The notes: a model not told the origin generated them from the sequence alone. Shown: positions 45,591-58,414, counted from the stretch's first letter. The stretch is DNA of 64,000 bases from Pagrus major (GCF_040436345.1 NC_133238.1:2889267-2953266), one strand, 5' to 3'. Made by a program: numbers and translations.

Positions 45591-48500
45591 ATGAGAGGAG
45601 CAGCTAAAAGCAAGGTAAGACCGATCAATAACAATATCAGCAATCATGACCTCAAGTCATATTTGACAGAACACGTAACTAAGACACCAAACATGCTGCT
45701 TGTCACTGTCATTTGATCTGCTGGAGTGACTTCACAAAGACATCCGGGGAGATCTCATCCGTTCAAATCTTGATTTATAGACAAGAAAACCTATAATGTC
45801 ACGCAGTACATTGCAGGGCTGTAACGTTATGACGAGTTTCCTATTTCAAATCCATCAAAAAATGTTTTTTTTTGAATGTCTTAACAGTCGTCACACTCCT
45901 TAAAAAAATATTTGAGCTCTGTGCTGCAGTAGCCTGTACCTGACAGACTGACATTACAGATTTAAAGGAGCACTATGCAGTTTAGAAGAAGAAATCTAAA
46001 CTCAGAATTTTTAATGTTTACAGTGTGAGTAAGGTAATAACACACTCTTTTTCATAAGTGAATAAACAAGCTGTTAAACAATAAGGTCCCCAGGACACTG
46101 TTTGTAGAAAGGTGGCAGGGTCTGCCACATATAAACAAAGTAAAACGGGTATATTAGTTCATTTGGGTTCTTTAGGCATAAAAAAAAGTCAATGAAGATT
46201 GTTCTCTCTTGATTATAATTTCTTTCCCAAACTATGCAGTGCAACTGTAACATGACAAAATGAAAGTTCTTTATTTAACCTCCTTCATGTTATGTCAGTA
46301 TCTAAATATTTGGTCCAATTGCAGTTTACTACAATAAAATGTGTCCATCGAGCATTTTTAGAAAAAGGATCATATAGCCTATCCTTACCAGCGGTATAAT
46401 ATGCAGTAGTAGTTTCTGAGGTCCTTACAGAAGCGAAAACAAAATGTAAATTTACTATGAAAAAACAAATGCAAAACAAATGCAAAATAGAAGGATTTTG
46501 ACGAGTGGTAACAGACTTTTTCACCCTGCTGTACGCCGATACTGCTGTATCTGTGATAGGCCAATATCAGCCAGGCGATATATTGGTCAGCGTTTACTTG
46601 TGACTTTTGGTTGGGTCGCAGGTGGTGACATCAGGGAGGCTGACAGGAAGAGTCAAAGTGCAGCCTGCTAGAAGACAGTGAGTACACCAACCATCATTCA
46701 TCTTTTTTCTTTCTTTTTTTAAAAAAAACCCTTTACTGTACACTTTTTACACTTTATTTCTATAAGCACTCTGTTGGCTCTTATGCCGTGCTGTGTTCCT
46801 CTTGTATCATTAGAGTGACTCTGAATCCAGGACCAGCAGCCTGCCTTGAGCCAGCCTACTCTCTGTACTCCACAGACTCTGAGGACCAGGTAAGGAAGAG
46901 AGCTATATGTAATCAGTAGGAATTAGAGGACACTTTGAGCAGCATAATGATGCAGCACAGCAGCAGTACTCAGTTCAGAAGAAATCAACATGTGAAACAA
47001 AGGTGCATTCAGTGCAGGAATCACTGATTTGTCATGTGTCACGGCATCACAACAGAGATTATACAGTTTGTATGATGTTGTTTGAAGAGGTCAGCTCCAA
47101 TATAACAGGTTTCCATGACAGTGTGATAGCTTGCATACTTGCATATATTTTTATCATTCACTCACTATCCAAAATGAGTGGAGCCTTGAAAATCTTGCTG
47201 ACAAAGGTTCAACATCACCAGCTTGTATAGCAGGGTTCCAGACTAACTTCTACACTGGTTACACCAGCAGGTGGCCCAGTGGTGGATGTTTAAAATGAAC
47301 AGTGTCATATCAGTTTACTAATAAAAGCAATGTTGAATACATGTGGATTTTAGTCAAGTGGAAGTGAATGTGTCGGTGATTCTCATGGCTGTGTTCTGTC
47401 CTCTCAGGTCACTTCTCTCCATAACCGTCTGGACCGGTGTTCTGCCTTGCTCAGTGGCATCCTTCAGGCTGAGAAACCAGGTGAGATTATTTTTCCTCAC
47501 ATAATGGCCTTGCTGAAACAAAGTAATGGATAACAAATTTCACAATCCTTTAATCAAGCAAAGACACCAGCCATCATCTGGTTCCAGCTTCTCCACTCTT
47601 TTTCATTTTATATTCATCTATATCATTTTGTGTGTGGAAGCCTTGCCAAGCCTTCCCAGAGTGGTGAAGGCTAAAGCAGCCAAAGCAAGACCGTCTACCT
47701 CACTGGGGAAAAAGACCATCAAGAAACAACATACACAGACAGGTAGGTGTGTGGTTATGAGTGTGTACGTGTGAGGTCACAACTTCAAAATATCAAAGGA
47801 TGACGCCTCAAAGCCTAACACTTATTTCCATGTTTGCCCCTGATGTACAGTGATTAACTTGTCCAGAGGCATCATGTTATCAACTAGTTAACAAACCTTA
47901 TGAAACCCTTTTTCGTGTCAAAACACATTTGAAGCTTCAGGGCTTTCAACTCAGCAGCAGAGTGATGCCTGCAGTTTTGCAAAACACATGGCAGCCTTCA
48001 AGACTGATGTTAAAGCACGACAACACCTCACTGATTAGTTCTAGATGTGAGCAATACAAGTCTGGATGTTATTTATTAAATCTGTAATATTCAGATCACA
48101 TCGCTGCAGTAAATGTAGTAGTTATGATGCCATATTTTACAGTAAATAACCAAGAAATTCAAAAGAAACTGTCAAATTCAATGGAACTTTTTCTTAAACA
48201 GCAGCAGTGATGTTTGCAACTGCAAACACTATCAGCCAATTTCATTCTTCATTTGACACAAGCTTCAACAAAACGTTTGGAAACAAACAAGCTATGATAC
48301 ACGCATTTCTACTAACAATACAACAAATATCTGAGTTCAATGAAACCAATCAAAATGAATTAAAGTCTAACAGTGATACTGTATCTGGAAGTGTGTTCCC
48401 AGGTGCTGCTAATGCTGCAGGCTGGATAGATTCTGTTTGTGCAATACTGTCCCACAAACTACAATTTGAAATTTACACTCAACTGACAGAGAAATCAACT

Positions 48501-50561
48501 ATGATTGATCAATGCTGCAAAACAGTTGACCGTTTACGGTGTCATTTCAGTACAATTGAAATATATGAGTCTGACTATTTGTGTATTTTTTTTCACTTCA
48601 TTCAATAAAACAATCAGATAGCTGCTGACTTAAAGATATAATTCCATTAAGATGTCTAAAAAACACTAGATCTTTGTTGCAAACATTTTGGATAATGTAA
48701 GTGTACAACTAAACAAAATATATAACAGTGTTCAAACCAAGATAAATTCTCAAGTTCACTCAGTGTAATGGTGTGTTTTATTCAGTCCTGTCACTATAAC
48801 TTCCAGGTGAAGAGAGTGGGAAAGTTGAGACTTTAAGTAAATGTGAATAAAACTGTAAAACATGACCTCCTGCTGAACATTTGTGCCTGAGTCACATCAG
48901 ATAGATTTTCATCAGCAGTGTTGGTTGTTTAGTGGTGTGTTCACCACCAGTAAAGCCAGTTTGACTGCAGGATCATTTGTGTTAATTCACCTTACCCGCA
49001 GGAGTTTTTATTTCCCTGCTACGATCAGGTTGATACAAAGGAGGGAGGATAAATCCACCCACATCAATTGCAAAAGTTAAAAAGTAATCCCTGAGTTCTC
49101 TTCCCATTGGTGAAATGCTCCAGATCGGAGCAGAACATGATATAACTTGGGATGTTTATTCCTCCAGAAGGTCTGGCTCTGCACCCAGCTCTCTCTTCCA
49201 GAGCTGGTTGGCTCGGGGCAGCTCTGTCAATTTCAATCTCAGATTTGCCAAACTAAGAGTTGTACTTTAAGTTCCAGTACTATTGCTTTATCAGCATATG
49301 TTAAACGTTATAGGTAACAGGGCCATTTCACCTTTTGGTGCCAGGCTCATTTTCACTTTGTGCTTCGTGTCAAACCATTAACATGATTTGTCAGTTAGAA
49401 CCTTTTCATGAACGCCAGTCTCTGTTTGATCCCTGTTTGACACATAAGAAACCTAGTTATTAATATCTACTAGTATCACCCTTTCAATTGATGGCATGGG
49501 ATAAGTGACATAAAAAAAATGTTTTGGTACATGTACTAAAGCGTAGCCTATGTTTATGTGAGAATTTACAGAGATTCAGTGAAGAATAAGAACATGCAGG
49601 ATGACAGTGGTTGTGGGACGAGATGGGTGCCAGAAAAAATCTTACAGGTCAAGTGCATGTGTCCATTTAGATTACACCCTTCTAATGCTGCTACATTTTC
49701 CCTTCCATCTCCACCTCCAGGTCAGAAGAGTTGTCCGTCAGTCCAGCATGGACCAGGCAGCACAACTCCAAGAACAACATATCAGTCTCCTGTTCCAGCT
49801 GCACATGCAGGAGTGAAGCTCCATCCGCCTCAGAAGCAACCTCCGACCCCGCTGTACTCTCACTTACCTCCTTCAAACTCCCAAGCACTGCAGCATCTCT
49901 CTCCCACCCAACCCCCACCTCAGACCTCCCTCCCTCCATCCCAGCCCCAGACCTCCATCCCTCCATCCCACTCTGCTGCTAACCCAGGCCGGATGCCTGT
50001 CGCTAAGACTGACTGCCAGTCAACTTCTCAAAGTCCACAAACACACTATAAGGCAGAGTGTGATAGAGAAGAGGAGGACTTTGTTCCTGTGAGAGACACC
50101 AATACCCAAAGCACTGCCACAGACGCACACACAGCTGTGGGTAGCACACACTCACACATACACACCTGTGCCTTGAAGATGTTAGATATGCAGCTGGAAC
50201 ATGGACAGGCTGATGAAGTCCCTCAGGACAAACACAGCAGGGAGGACAGCAGTGCTGAGACAGAAGTGAAAGTGAAGACAGCTCAGTATCTGCTGGGAGA
50301 ACTCAGAGCTCTGATCGTTGGACAAGGTAAGCTCAATGTGTCTCAGATATCTGTCATACAAACGTGATGGTTTGAGTTTTTCTTTTTCTGAATGTGTGGT
50401 AGGGTGAGCAAAGGTATTGGGTCTTACAGATAAAACATAAGACCCCTTAAGGCTGGTAGAGGAATTTAGTGTATACATAGGGAAAATGCAACTGATTATA
50501 TTGTCGTGTGTTACTGTAGTGAAGTTTGCATCCAGGGAGGAAGTTTGCAGACAAAGTACTT

Positions 50562-50639
<78 letters not shown>

Positions 50640-51253
50640 AAGATGAGATAGATAGATAAGATAGATGAGATAGATTAGATAGATGGATAGATGAGATAGA
50701 TGAGATAGATAGATAGAATAGATTAGATAGATAGAATAGATGAGATAGATAGAATAGATGAGATAGATAGATAGATAGATAGATGAGGTAGATAGATAGA
50801 TAGAATAGATGAGATAGATAGACAGATAGAATAGATGAGATAGATAGATAGATGAGATAGATGAGGTAGATAGATAGATAGAATAGATGAGATAGATAGA
50901 CAGATAGAATAGATGAGATAGATAGATAGATGAGATAGATAGATGAGATAGATGAGATAGATAGACAGATAGATAGATGAGATAGATGAGATAGATAGAT
51001 AGACAGATAGATAGATAAGATAGATTAGATAGATAGATGAGATAGATAGACAGATAGATAGATGAGATAGATAAGATATATGAGATAGATAGAATAGATG
51101 AGATAGATAGATAGACAGATAGATAGAATAGATGAGATAGATGAGATAGATAGATAGAATAGATTAGATAGATAGAATAGATTAGATAGATAGAATAGAT
51201 TAGATAGATAGATAGATGAGATAGATGAGATAGACAGATAGATAGAATAGATG

Positions 51254-51313
<60 letters not shown>

Positions 51314-54300
51314 TATGCCATTACTGACATTGAACCACAATATATAAATGCATTCACTGTATCACCACTACAGCCCTTTTCAGACCATAGCCAGATAACC
51401 TTATTTCTGAAAAAGTCTTTGTCAACCACCATAAATCCAAATCCTGAGCCAAGGATGTTTCCTCTACCGAGGAGATACAAGTGGACAGAGGAGAGCACTG
51501 CTACCTATACCGCTGCACTAGACTCTGCTCAAATTCACAACATGCTGGATATTTTTCTCAACACCCAATATCAGCCTGAAAGAGAAAACGTAAATCTGGC
51601 CACACATCACTTAAATACAATATTTATTCATTTGGCAAAAGAATCTAAATTAAAAATCTCACAAACTAAAAAATCCAACATGAAACAAAAAGAGCGTTGG
51701 TTTGATAAAGAATGTGCTGTATCCAGACAAAACCTGAGAAAACTGTCAAACAGAAAACACAGGAACCCAAATGACCTATTAGGACGGCTTGAATATGTCC
51801 AAGCCCTGAAAGAATACAAAAAACTCCTTCGTGTGAAAAAAATGCATTATATGGACTCAACAAAATTGAAAAAGCCATAAATGAAAACACCTTTTGGAAA
51901 TTATGGAAAAACATCAACAGAAACCCACGTACAGAGACCAACCCAATTCAAAATGGCAAAATCTGGAAAGATTACTTTGAAGACCTCTATAAAAATCCAG
52001 AGTGTCACGGTCTGAATCATAACCAAATTTTAACAATAGACAAACTGAAAGAACTAGAAAGGACAGTGAAGGACAACCAATGTGCCCTTGACTACCCCAT
52101 CACCATTAAAGAAATACAGCACAAAATCAAAACCCTTAAAAATGGAAAAGCTTGCGGTATAGACAGCATTAACTCAGAGATGCTGAAACACAGTAACTTA
52201 AAACTCCAACTTGCCGTGCAAAAACACTTCAACCTGGTGTTGGTCACTGGATATTACCCCAGTGTTTGGAATAAAGGTCTCATTTCTCCTGTATTTAAAA
52301 ATGGAGACAGGTATAACCCCAGCAATTACAGGGGCATCTGTGTTAACAGCAACCTGAGTAAACTCTTCTGTAGCATCCTTAACTCTAGATTAATCACTTA
52401 TCTCACTGAACATAATATTCTGTCTAGAAGCCAAATTGGTTTTTTACCCAAACATCAAACATCTGACCACATATACACTCTCCACACACTCATCCAACAG
52501 CATGTTCACAGAAAACACAAAGGAAAGATATTTGCATGTTTTGTAGATCTAAAAAAGGCTTTTGACACAATTTGGCACAACGGGTTATTTTTACAACTTC
52601 TCCAATATGGAATTGGGGGTAAAATTTATGATCTAATCAAATCCAAATATTCTGACAATCAGTGTGGTGTTAAAATTGGAAACAAAAGAACAGAGTTCTT
52701 CAAACAAGGAAAAGGAGTGCATCAGGGCTGCAACCTGTCTCCCACTCTGTTCAACATCTATATCAATAAATTGGCCACCCTTCTTGAACAGTCCTCAAGC
52801 CCAGGATTAGATCTACAAGGCAAAGAAATCAAATTCCTCATGTATGCAGATGACCTGGTTCTACTGTCCCCAACAGAACAGGGCCTACAGCAGAACCTCT
52901 CTCTGCTGGAGACGTTCTGTCAAAACTGGGCGGTAGATATCAACCTTGACAAAACCAAAGTCATGGTATTCCAAAAAAAGGCCAGGTTACAGGAGTCCAA
53001 ACATGTTTTCAGGGTAGGAGGGACCACACTTCAGCATACAATGGAATATAATTATCTGGGCATCATCATCAGTTCATCAGGCAGCCTGGACAAGGCAATA
53101 CATTCCCTCACAGAAAAGGCACGCAGGGCCTACTATAGCATCAAAAGCTCACTATATAAATTCAATCCTCCAGTTACAATTTGGCTAAAACTATTTAACA
53201 GTGTAATAAAACCCATCCTCATGTATGGTAGTGAAGTGTGGGGCCCTCTAATGACCCAGAGGCACACCTCATGGGACACAACACCCACAGAGAAACTCAA
53301 CCTTCAGTTCTGCAAGGAAATCCTCAAGGTCCACAGAAACTGTCCAAACAATGCATGTAGAGCAGAGCTGGGACACTTCCCTCTCTCTCTACACATGATC
53401 AAAAGGTCAATTAAGTTCCAGGTTCACTTAGCACAAGCTGATCCTGCTTCCTATCACCACAGAGCCTTTCTCAGTAACAGCCTCTGTCCAGAGACAGACC
53501 CCCTGAGAAACACCAGAGAAACCTGCCACCTCAACATCCAAGACCTCCAAACTCTCTCCAAAACTCACCTGCTGTCTATAGACAAAGAGAATAAAAAGAC
53601 TTACATTGACATTTGGAAGAATGAGATCAAATCCATCAATAAATTGGAATGCTATCGCTCACTGGATAGAGAGTATTCTCCAGCACAATATCTGATCAGC
53701 ATACATAACCCCAAACAAAGACGAACACTAACAATGTACAGACTCACCGACCATCAGCTACAGATTGAAACAGGTCGGCATAAGAAAGAGTGGAAGCCCA
53801 GAGAATTAAGAGTCTGTAAACACTGCTCTTCAGGAGAGGTGGAAACTGAGGCCCATTTTCTCCTCTCCTGCCCCCTGTACCAAACTGAGAGAGAGGTTTT
53901 CTTACAGCAGATCACTGCAGCAGATCCATCATATCAGGGAAAAACATGTGATGAACTGTTAAAAGTCTGTCTGGGAGAAGATCCACAATTTATCAAGTTA
54001 GCTGCACAATATGTAACACTCTGCCATGAAACTAGAGACACACACAAACACACACACACAGGGTATACTATATAAATGTATATATACTTTTTCTTTTCTT
54101 TCTTTTCTTTCTTTTAATTGTATATATTTGATTCTATGAGTTGTATTTGTTTTGTTCTGTTCATTGATTGATGCTTTGGCAACATTGTTGTTAAAACTTT
54201 CATGCCAATAAAGCGAATTTGAATTGAATTGAATTGAAAAATAGATAGATGAAATAGATAGATAGAATAGATGAGATAGATTAGATAGATAGATGAGATA

Positions 54301-54353
54301 GATAGATAGAATAGATGAGATAGAATAGATGAGATAGATAGACGAGATAGATG

Positions 54354-54397
<44 letters not shown>

Positions 54398-55842
54398 GAG
54401 ATAAATAGATAGATAACTTTATTAATCCCGAGGGGAAATTAGGTTATCATAGCAGCTGGTACATTCACGTACAAATACAATCAAAATCAAGGGCAAATAT
54501 AGAAACACTAAAGTATTATATACAATAAAATGCTTAAGTAGTTGTAAAATAAAATGCTGAGGTAAATAAAATAGAATGCTGAGGTATCGAGGAGTAAAGG
54601 TAAGTGGAACATAAGGTGCAAGAGCATTAGGTGCAGTTTATTGACAGTAATAATAATTTAAAGCGCAAAAATTATTTGTGTGTTTTGAAGTGAGCGTTAT
54701 AAAGTCTGCTGGCACCAGGTGGGATGATTCCCTGTGCTGTTCCTTTAGGCAGCGGGGTTGAGTGAGTCTGTAGCTGAAGCTGCTCTTAAGCTTGTCCAGA
54801 GTGTTGTGGAGGGGGTGAGAGACATTGTCCATGATAGCCAGCAGTTTTGCCAGCATCCTGTCCTCCGCCTCCTCCTCCAGGGTGACAATCTTAGAGCCAA
54901 CAACAGACCCTGCCTTCTTTATGAGTTTGTTCAGTTGGTGTCCTTCGCTTTGATGCCCGCACCCCAGGACACCACAGCGAAGAAGATGGTGCTCGCAACA
55001 ACAGACTTGTTGTTCCTCCTGAAGTCCACCACCATCTCTTTCGTCTTCGCCACGTTCAGCTGCAGGTGGTTCTCCTCACACCACTAAACAAAATTGTTGA
55101 CCAGGTCCCTGTACTCATCCTCCCTCCCGCCCTCTACACCCCCCACAATGGCCGTGTCATCAGAGAACTTCTGCAGATGACACGACTCAGTGCGGTACTT
55201 AAAGTCTGCAGTGTAGTTGGTGAAGAGGAAGGGATGTTTCCGATTAGATGTCAGACATGCAGTTCTGTAATCGCACAAACTGCAGTCTGCCCGTCAGATA
55301 GTTATCGACCCATGTGACGAGGGGACAATCCACCTGCATGTTCTCCAGTTTGGCCTTCAGCTGCCTGGGCTGGATGGTGTAGAAGGCGCTGGAGAAGTCG
55401 GAGAACATGACGCGGACAGTGGTGTTGGGTCTATCCAGGGAGGAGTAGGCTTCCTGCAGCAGTTAGATGATTTCATCATCGACGCCAACATGGGGCTGAT
55501 ATGCAAACTGTAGGGGGTCCTGTGATGGGCACACTAGGGGTCTGAGGTGTGCTAGAACCAGCCTCTCCATGACCTTCATGATGTGAGAGGTCAGTGCAAT
55601 CGGCCTGTAGTCATCCAGGAACTTGGGACTTCATGGTTACAGGGTTCGGTGTTGTCCACACATCTCTCTCCTGTGTAAAATGTTCATTAATGCAGCAGGT
55701 GATTATTTTTATGCCCACACCAATGACAACTAATGATTTTTTTTTTTTTTTGCAGTTCTCAGCTTCTTTCTTGCCCTGTTTGATACATTGATTACAGTGC
55801 TGAATTCCCCCTGTGCTGTGGCATGGAGACAATATTAACTCT

Positions 55843-55925
<83 letters not shown>

Positions 55926-56880
55926 GCAGCGTAGCAGAGAGGCTGCTCTGTCATCTGGAGCAGACCATTACCTCACCACTGATCAACGTCGGAAGTCCAA
56001 ACATTCAGACTGAACCAGACCTATCATCACTGCACAGCCAGAACAATCAGCTCCACAGGTATTCAGTTATATGTAATTTTTAGTTTTGGCAGCAATGTCA
56101 CTAAACCATTCATGCCAATAAAGATTATTTGAATTAGAATTGTATCCTCACTAATGGATGTCTGTAGTTACTCTATGTGTGTGTATTGGGGGTGTAATGG
56201 TTCACAGAAGTCACAGTTTGATACGTATCTCAGTTTTTGTATCATGGCTCAATATGAGTTGGGTAAAACGGGTAAAAAAGCAACAGAAAATCCCAAATGC
56301 ATAAGGCTAGGTATCTTTTTAGTAAATGGTGAACATGTCATATGTTTATGCAGGGCTGGTTAGAAAACAAATGTAAATGTGATATTAACTGCCAATTTAA
56401 CTTTATGTTTGATTGTTGTTTGGTTGTTTAGTGGCCATTGGAAAAGAGCTTTTACTGTAGGTGCATTACTGCCACCTTGTGTGTTGGAGTGTGGATCAGA
56501 GTGGTTATACTGTCACCCATTGGCATATACTCTCGTATATATACTCTTGTATATATACTCTCGTATATATAGTCTTGTGTATATAGTCTTGTGTATATAG
56601 TCTTGTGTATATAGTGTGACAGTATGTATGTATGTATTCTTTGGTATGACTGCATGCCAGAAACCGTGACATCTGTACAGCGATAGTTTGGGATGAATAC
56701 ATGCACCGTTAGTGTGTACCAACATTAGTGGGATGCAATTAGTAAATAAAATAAACAAATAAATAAATAAAATGTGTTTAGTAATTACATTGTGTCCCAG
56801 CAGTGGGAGGATTCTGTCGGAGGAGAGGGAGAAAGCAGAGAGACAGACGGACATGGAGACACTCTGTAACTCAGAAGGTA

Positions 56881-56931
<51 letters not shown>

Positions 56932-58285
56932 TGTGTGTGTACTGTCTGAACCCTGTTTCTCTCCACAGTGTTGGCTCTGCAGGAGGAGCTCACTACAGCT
57001 CAGACCCGGCTGCAGGAACTTCAGGATGACCTCACCAGTGCAAAAGAACTACATAAAGCCCTTCAGGACACACAGAGCCAGCTGAGAGACAGGGAGACAG
57101 AGATTGCACTTATCAAGACAGGTTCAGATTTTTTTGTCTCAAACTTCTCTTCTTCTTCACCAGTATGCTGGAATATTTGACTGAGGCTCTGTGGACTAAA
57201 GCACAAGTTATACTGGACCAATTCTGATAATAGTTAGAGCGTTAAAAAAAACTGTCCAACTCTGCTGCCTGTCTCTTGTTAAAGTTTCCAAGTGAAAAAA
57301 TCAAACTTGTGATTCAATCTGTGTGTCTGTCTATCTGTGTCTGTCTATCTGTCTGTCCGTGTGTGTGTGTGTGTCCAGACTTGGAAGCCACTAGAAGAAA
57401 GTTGCTGGACAGTGAACGGGAGAAGAGTGAGTTGGCCTTACTTGCCCAGCAAAGACTTGAAGAGATAGGACACCTTAACAGGTAGGCCTGTGTGTGTTTA
57501 TTTGTGAATATGTGTGTGTGTGTGTGTGTGTGTGCATGTGGGGTTGTTCTGTCTGGATCTTTTTCAGAATAAGAATGCTAAAGCTTTGCCTAGAGAAGTA
57601 CAAAATATTCGTGCTGAGAGTGCTGAAAGCTCTTGGGCCACAGAATGCTCTAAAGGAATTGTGAATGTAGAACATCCTGAGAAGTTCACCATTACGCTCA
57701 CTCCCATTTCTCTTCTTCTCTGTACATTTCAGGACTCTTCAGAGTCAGAATACCTCAGATTTTCCTACAGTTGGTGACAGCTCGGTGTCTCGGTTAACAA
57801 AAAAACATTTCAACCAACACCAGGACCGACAGGATCCAGCAGAGCGCCCCACTGACTGCATCACCCAGTACCTGATGTCTCTGGGTCAGCTGGAGCCCAC
57901 TCACATGGAGCATGTGTCTGTGACTGCAGAGAGAGAAGGAAGTGCACAGGAGCAGAAGAAGCTGGCCTCAGTCCAGCTTAAAGACACACCATTACATCCT
58001 GATGTCAGATCTCAGCGAGGTGACAAACCTGCAGAGAGATCAGCCCATCATCAGAACACTCATGTCGTCCAATCACGTTGTTTAGATAAAGTCCAGTCGT
58101 GTGAGCGAGTGCTGAACTCAACACTGTCCCAGTGTGATGTGGAGTCTGTATTGTCTGATATGAGCACAAGGTCAGGGTCGACCTTTGACACCAGAGATGA
58201 GGTAGCGTTCAGAGATGGCCTGTCAGCTCTGGATGCTAGCATAGCCAGTTTGCAGAGGACAATTCAACTGGATCTAAGAAGGTGA
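45591..58285 (+). CDS. ccdc14: Coiled-coil protein, CCDC14-like
   Basis: Coding exons: 45591-45614, 46622-46677, 46814-46889, 47408-47480, 47641-47742, 49721-50326, 55926-56058, 56804-56877 (or from 56801), 56969-57121, 57379-57481, 57733-58285; phases agree throughout and give 650 residues. The N-terminus is basic (MRGAAKSK, then SGRLTGRVKVQPARR). A Pro/Gln/Ser-rich stretch follows, then YLLGELRALIVGQ, a long coiled coil over the short 3' exons (ILSEEREKAERQ, LQEELTTAQTRLQELQDDL, RRKLLDSEREKSELALLAQQRLEEI), and a tail with ITQYLMSLGQLEP. This layout resembles CCDC14, a centriolar-satellite protein that binds centrosome partners; the X-box upstream agrees. The name is a recollection, not a search result: sure of the gene, unsure of the symbol. 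The 5.6-kb intron after exon 6 is full of retroelements. Confidence 0.6.
45963..46250. repeat. Dispersed MITE-like repeat, copy 3
   Basis: Left end 'aaaggagcactatgcagttt', core 'ggacactgtttgtagaaagg' and 'tggcagggtctgccacatat', right end 'aaactatgcagtgcaa'. Lies in the first intron of the coiled-coil gene and has drifted at several positions from copies 1 and 2. Confidence 0.75.
47743..49720. other. Intron of the coiled-coil gene, no exon seen
   Basis: A 2-kb intron. The longest open frame in it (48207-48608) lacks splice-flanked codon structure and family motifs. Both flanking exons share phase, so an extra cassette exon of length divisible by three could exist, but I did not find one. Confidence 0.4.
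50562..51311. repeat. (GATA)n microsatellite, left part
   Basis: About 750 bp of GATA units with many GATGA, GAATA and GACA variants, purest at the two ends (50562-50638 and 51258-51311). It resumes at 54240 after the inserted LINE. On the minus strand it reads as TATC, directly continuous with the 3' end of the minus-strand LINE at 54415. Confidence 0.95.
51312..54239 (+). mobile_element. 5'-truncated non-LTR retrotransposon (LINE) inserted in the GATA tract
   Basis: The element begins inside the C-terminal end of an endonuclease-type frame (PFSDHSQITL at about 51375) and continues through a reverse transcriptase to a C-terminal zinc-knuckle-like CKHC...H...C motif. It ends in a short 3' UTR with 'atgccaataaagcgaa' and GAATT repeats at 54208-54238. 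ORF1 and most of the endonuclease are missing. Both flanks are GATA microsatellite. Clade not assigned: there is no obvious RNase H, so an L1/Tx1-type lineage is more likely than I. Confidence 0.85.
51419..54075 (+). pseudogene. LINE ORF2 (endonuclease tail, reverse transcriptase), frameshifted
   Basis: Two frames make up the reading: 51419-51880, and from about 51870 the +1-shifted frame that runs to 54075, open from 52066 as a 669-residue stretch. Visible reverse-transcriptase motifs: NGKACGIDSINSEMLK; NYRGICVNSNLSKLFC; FACFVDLKKAFDTIWH; GVHQGCNLSPTLFNIYINK; and the catalytic FLMYADDLVLLS. The C-terminal CKHCSSGEVETEAHFLLSCP is a Cys-His knuckle common in LINE ORF2 tails. The single frameshift near 51870 and the 5' truncation make it non-functional, but the long intact part suggests a fairly recent insertion. 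Confidence 0.85.
54240..54414. repeat. (GATA)n microsatellite, right part
   Basis: Continuation of the GATA tract after the LINE insertion, ending at 'gatagataac' where the minus-strand LINE's 3' end begins. Confidence 0.95.
54415..55620 (-). mobile_element. L2/Rex-type LINE, minus strand, decayed
   Basis: Read on the minus strand, 55620 down to about 55465 encodes DDYRPIALTSHIMKVMERLV and FAYQPHVGVDDEII followed by a stop. It goes on with VMFSDFSSAFYTIQP, VDCPLVTWVDNYLTGRLQFV, and FSDDTAIVGGVEGG near 55150 (the catalytic motif in SDD form). After an internal deletion it ends with SHPLHNTLDKLKSSFSYRL at 54760-54830. The 3' terminus, in minus orientation, ends in GGGATTAATAAAGTT and then passes directly into TATC repeats. 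Stops and shifts make it a dead copy. The assignment to the L2/Rex group rests on remembered motifs. Confidence 0.75.
55842..55922. repeat. (GT)n microsatellite abutting a splice acceptor
   Basis: About 40 GT units that run straight into the acceptor 'tgtag' of the coiled-coil gene exon starting at 55926, so the repeat takes the place of the usual polypyrimidine tract. Confidence 0.95.
56097..56145 (+). repeat. Short LINE 3'-tail fragment
   Basis: 'catgccaataaagattattt' followed by 'gaattagaattgt' matches the 3' end of the LINE at 54200-54238 ('catgccaataaagcgaattt', then 'gaattgaattg'). A very short second copy of that family's tail. Confidence 0.55.
56520..56612. repeat. AT-rich minisatellite
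   Basis: Tandem units of about 15-17 bp of the form 'ctcgtatatata' and 'gtcttgtgtatata', roughly six copies, in an intron of the coiled-coil gene. Confidence 0.8.
56883..56940. repeat. (GT)n filling a 91-bp intron
   Basis: Starts five bases after the donor of exon 56804-56877 and covers nearly two thirds of the intron 56878-56968. Confidence 0.95.
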
Positions 58286-58408
58286 TATGCACTGATCTTC
58301 ACTTTGTGACTTTTATATGAGCTACTCTATGCATTGTTTGCATGTCGTAATGCATAGTCTCAATTGTATGCTGCATTTTACCCTTTTAATATTATACTTA
58401 AGATTTGA

Positions 58409-58414
58409 AATAAA
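58409..58414 (+). terminator. Polyadenylation signal of the coiled-coil gene
   Basis: AATAAA 124 bases after the stop codon at 58283-58285, followed by a T/G-rich stretch (cttgttgttgtgg). Well placed for the main 3' end. Confidence 0.7.

Noticed and set aside
48207-48608. 133-residue open frame in an intron of the coiled-coil gene
   Set aside because: AT-rich, no recognisable domain, no fitting splice sites that would keep the flanking phase; most likely chance.
54638-55317. Plus-strand open frames between the GATA tract and exon 55926
   Set aside because: They are antisense to the decayed minus-strand LINE reverse transcriptase.
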